DNA of 64,000 nt from JAYPAN01 sp049597955. GTDB lineage: Bacteria; Pseudomonadota; Alphaproteobacteria; RS24. Both the position numbers and the translations under genes were made by a program. The stretch's first letter is position 1. Each line of letters begins with the position of its first letter. The stretch covers positions 106,870 to 170,869 of the forward strand of contig JBMYND010000004.1 in the NCBI GenBank assembly GCA_049597955.1, read 5' to 3'. This document shows positions 61,845-64,000 of this stretch, piece after piece. Below the pieces are notes generated by a model. It saw only the letters and a program-made list of their open reading frames with translations. It had not been told where the DNA came from and did no database searches.

Positions 61845-61863
61845 CCGCAATTGCGGCTGGATA

Positions 61864-62301
61864 TTATGCGATTTGCGTGAATAAAACGCCTATGGCGGCG
61901 ATTGTCAGCGCCGTGCTGCCCATCACCAGAGTCGCTGTCCAGCGCACCAGTTTCACCTGCATGTCAGCCATATCTCTGCGCAATCGGTCTTCCATGCTGG
62001 TCATTTCGCCGCGCAACCGGCCTTCCATTGCCACCATCTCAGAGCGCACAAGGGCGATCTTGCCCTCAAGCCGTTCTTCCATCGCATTCATATCGCCGCG
62101 TAATTCGGCAATTTCACCGCGTACAAGCGCAATTTCACCGCGCACAAGCGCAATCTCGCTGTGCAGCTCATCTTTCGTCGCCAGATTATCGGTCAAACCA
62201 TTGACGAGGCCGGAGGCGATGGCCTCAGCCTGGTCATCACGCAAGCCCGTGGCGATGAGTTTTTTATAATAGGCATGTGTGTCCAAAGCCATGCTGTTCA
62301 T
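61864..62301 (-). CDS. DUF1640-like coiled-coil protein with C-terminal membrane helix
   Basis: A 145-residue protein. The start (LDTHAYYKKLIATGLRDDQAEAIASGL) matches the DUF1640/CCDC90 pattern, in which a short helical domain leads into a coiled coil. Heptads repeat from ~50 to 115, including GEIALVR-GEIALVR-GEIAELR encoded by near-identical 21-bp units (62108-62170), and a membrane helix closes the protein (WTATLVMGSTALTIAAIGVLF). The family forms trimeric coiled coils anchored in a membrane; bacterial function is unknown. Met at 62292 is an alternative start. Confidence 0.72.
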   Translation of the reverse strand: MNSMALDTHAYYKKLIATGLRDDQAEAIASGLVNGLTDNLATKDELHSEIALVRGEIALVRGEIAELRGDMNAMEERLEGKIALVRSEMVAMEGRLRGEMTSMEDRLRRDMADMQVKLVRWTATLVMGSTALTIAAIGVLFTQIA

Positions 62302-62382
62302 TCTATGCCGCCTTCCTGCAACGGTTCAAATTATTTTCAACGCCATATTAACAAACCCGCCAGCCCGGCTCAAGCACACCCC

Positions 62383-64000
62383 TCACACCACGTCGAATTG
62401 GGCCATGCTCAGCGTGGTGGTATAGTCTTCCAGCACCATGACGACCACATCATCGGCGGTGGAGAGCGTGCCTTTGGTGTCATAAATCACCGTATCATTG
62501 ACCGAAGCATTATTGGTGCTGCCGGTGGCGTGATTGGTGTTATTGGTCCAGCGAATTTGCGCCGCATTTTGCAAGGCGGTCAGCGTGGTCTCATTACCAT
62601 TGGCGGTATCGACGCGAATCTTGTCGCCAGTGGCGAAATCGGTCACCGCATCGGCGGCGGTGGCACTCAGCTCAAGAATGAAAATATCATTGCCGCTGCC
62701 GCCAAACATGGCGTCATTGCCGCCCTTGCCGTCGAAAACATCATTGCCGGCCTTGCCCTCCATAATGTCGCGGGCTGCCGTGCCGAACAGGACATCATTG
62801 CCAATATCGCCATTGACCACATTATTGGCGAGATAGCCCAATGGTGTTTTGAAGCGTGTATGGAACATTCCGTTATTGGCGCCGACCACCAAATCCAAAT
62901 CGCCATCGCCGTCAATATCGGCCAGAACCGGGCTGCTGGAGCTGCCGACATCACCAATATTGAAAGGATGGCCTGTATTGGTGAATGTGTTGTCGCCATT
63001 ATTTTTCCAAAGTCTCGTATGCCCGAACAGCCCGCCAAACACCATATCCACATCGCCATCGCCGTCAAAATCGCCCAAAGTTGGGCGAGGGGAATAAAGG
63101 CCTGAAGTGTATCGGGTCACATAAGAAAAACCGTCACTGCCATTATTGCGCCAGAAGCGAATCCCGCCTTGGTCGTCGCCACTGAACAAGTCCACATCGC
63201 CATCACCGTCAATATCGGCAAAAGCCGGGGCGGAATAGACACCCACATCAAAGCCGTTAAAGGGATTATTGCTGCCGGTCAATTGCGTGTAGCCGGTCGC
63301 ATCCTTGCGCCAAACTCTGAACCTGCCATCGCCCTCACCGGATACCAGATCATCATCGCCATCACCGTCAATATCGGCAAAAGCCGGGGTTGACCAATTG
63401 CCAACATCAATGCCGCCGAACGGATTATTGCTGCCGGTCAATCGCGTATAGCCGGTCGCATCCTTGCGCCAGACCTGAAAAGTGCCGTAAGTTTCACCGC
63501 TGACCAAATCCAAATCACCATCGCCGTCCAAATCGGTGAACGCGGGAGCGCTTGCGCCGCCCACATCATGGCTGGCATTGCGCGGTATCACAATATGGGC
63601 TTGCGTAGCAAAGCTGATATTTACCGTGCCGTCAAAATCTGCGCCGGTCAGCAGTTTTTTGCCGGTCAGCACGGCGTATATTTTGGCCGCGTCCGGTGCG
63701 CCATTTTTATCGGCCAGAATCAGCGTTTTGCCGCCTTCATATTTACCCCAGACTGTGCTGGCACCGGTTATTTTCAATTTGTCGCCCGCGGTGAAATCGG
63801 TCACTTTATTGGCCGCCGCTTGGGTGGTCGCATGGTCGGAAATATCGAACACATCATTGCCCGCCCCGCCGGTCATAATGTCACCGCCCGCGCCGCCATT
63901 CAGCGTGTCATTGCCGGCGCCGCCATTCAGAATGTCATTGCCCGTGCCGCCATTCAGCGTGTCATTGCCCGCGCCGCCATTCAGAATGTCATTGCCCGTG
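62383..64000 (-). CDS. RTX / FG-GAP repeat surface protein (C-terminal part; N-terminus beyond window)
   Basis: The gene enters from the right edge; 539 codons are visible. First come RTX nonapeptides (GGxGND-I/T-L-N repeats, 64000 to ~63840), then a RTX-like spacer, then about five FG-GAP/VCBS repeats with DIDGDGDxDLVSG calcium loops and WRKDATGYTRLTGSNNPF linkers (63540-62860), then a second RTX block (NDVLFG, NDVFDGKGGNDAMFGG, 62830-62690) and a C-terminal domain ending TTLSMAQFDVV. RTX repeats bind Ca2+ outside the cell and the C-terminus would be the type I secretion signal. It is probably a secreted adhesin, enzyme or surface-layer protein; the effector part is not in the window. Confidence 0.85.
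   Translation of the reverse strand, partial: TGNDILNGGAGNDTLNGGTGNDILNGGAGNDTLNGGAGGDIMTGGAGNDVFDISDHATTQAAANKVTDFTAGDKLKITGASTVWGKYEGGKTLILADKNGAPDAAKIYAVLTGKKLLTGADFDGTVNISFATQAHIVIPRNASHDVGGASAPAFTDLDGDGDLDLVSGETYGTFQVWRKDATGYTRLTGSNNPFGGIDVGNWSTPAFADIDGDGDDDLVSGEGDGRFRVWRKDATGYTQLTGSNNPFNGFDVGVYSAPAFADIDGDGDVDLFSGDDQGGIRFWRNNGSDGFSYVTRYTSGLYSPRPTLGDFDGDGDVDMVFGGLFGHTRLWKNNGDNTFTNTGHPFNIGDVGSSSSPVLADIDGDGDLDLVVGANNGMFHTRFKTPLGYLANNVVNGDIGNDVLFGTAARDIMEGKAGNDVFDGKGGNDAMFGGSGNDIFILELSATAADAVTDFATGDKIRVDTANGNETTLTALQNAAQIRWTNNTNHATGSTNNASVNDTVIYDTKGTLSTADDVVVMVLEDYTTTLSMAQFDVV
63884..64000. repeat. 27-bp tandem repeats encoding RTX nonamers
   Basis: Units of 27 bp (core CCATTCAGxxTGTCATTGCC) repeat at least four times up to the window edge, alternating between two sequence variants (AGCGTGTC and AGAATGTC), which gives a 54-bp higher-order period. 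The reading frame is kept, so the array can expand or shrink without frameshift. Confidence 0.8.

Noticed and set aside
63884..64000. Possible CRISPR array from regular short repeats
   Set aside because: The 27-bp units are contiguous, in frame, and encode RTX nonamers.

Overview
The window is a stretch of an alphaproteobacterial chromosome, most likely from a free-living Gram-negative and possibly marine species. Evidence for the class includes a circularly permuted two-piece tmRNA gene next to an alpha-type SspB, an FtsZ with a very long linker and the terminal peptide DIPAFLRR, a MurE with the meso-diaminopimelate DNPR motif, and LpxC and BamD for an outer membrane. I cannot name the genus from sequence alone.

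Layout. 1-4.6 kb: the end of a Mrp-type Na+/H+ antiporter operon (mrpE, partial mrpF), a short-chain dehydrogenase, a luciferase-like flavin oxidoreductase and an acyl-CoA synthetase. 4.6-10.6 kb: a large autotransporter, phosphoglycolate phosphatase, an EamA permease and a peptidoglycan amidase. 10.6-12.2 kb: a compact palindromic element, RNase P RNA, and a DUF4258/HTH toxin-antitoxin pair. 12.2-32.7 kb: a complete, tightly overlapping division and cell-wall (dcw) cluster, mraZ-rsmH-ftsL-ftsI-murE-murF-mraY-murD-ftsW-murG-murC-murB-ddl-ftsQ-ftsA-ftsZ, then lpxC. 32.9-37.5 kb: bamD, recN, ligA. 37.5-42.6 kb (minus strand): UvrD-type helicase, prmA, an M24 aminopeptidase. 42.8-46.2 kb: an AsmA-family protein. 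46.2-48.9 kb (minus strand): permuted ssrA, sspB, fumC, a ribbon-helix-helix protein. 48.9-50.2 kb: thyA-dfrA (dTMP/folate). 50.2-55.6 kb: Mrp/ApbC and a DUF1737 protein diverging from hflK-hflC-DUF2065-degP (envelope quality control). 55.6-61 kb: serB, miaA, and the branched-chain amino-acid genes ilvB-ilvH-ilvC. 61-64 kb: an unknown two-repeat protein, a coiled-coil membrane protein, and the C-terminal part of an RTX/FG-GAP surface protein that runs off the window.

Most of the window is conserved housekeeping DNA. The accessory or variable parts are the autotransporter, the toxin-antitoxin pair, the palindromic element at 10.7 kb and the repeat-rich end after 61.7 kb. The most notable observations are an unlisted 50-codon ORF that exactly fills the ftsA-ftsZ gap and starts behind a perfect Shine-Dalgarno sequence; six helically phased MraZ boxes over the mraZ promoter; permuted ssrA directly upstream of the gene for its tag adaptor SspB; and an internal copy of a C-terminal-peptide-like motif in the FtsZ linker.
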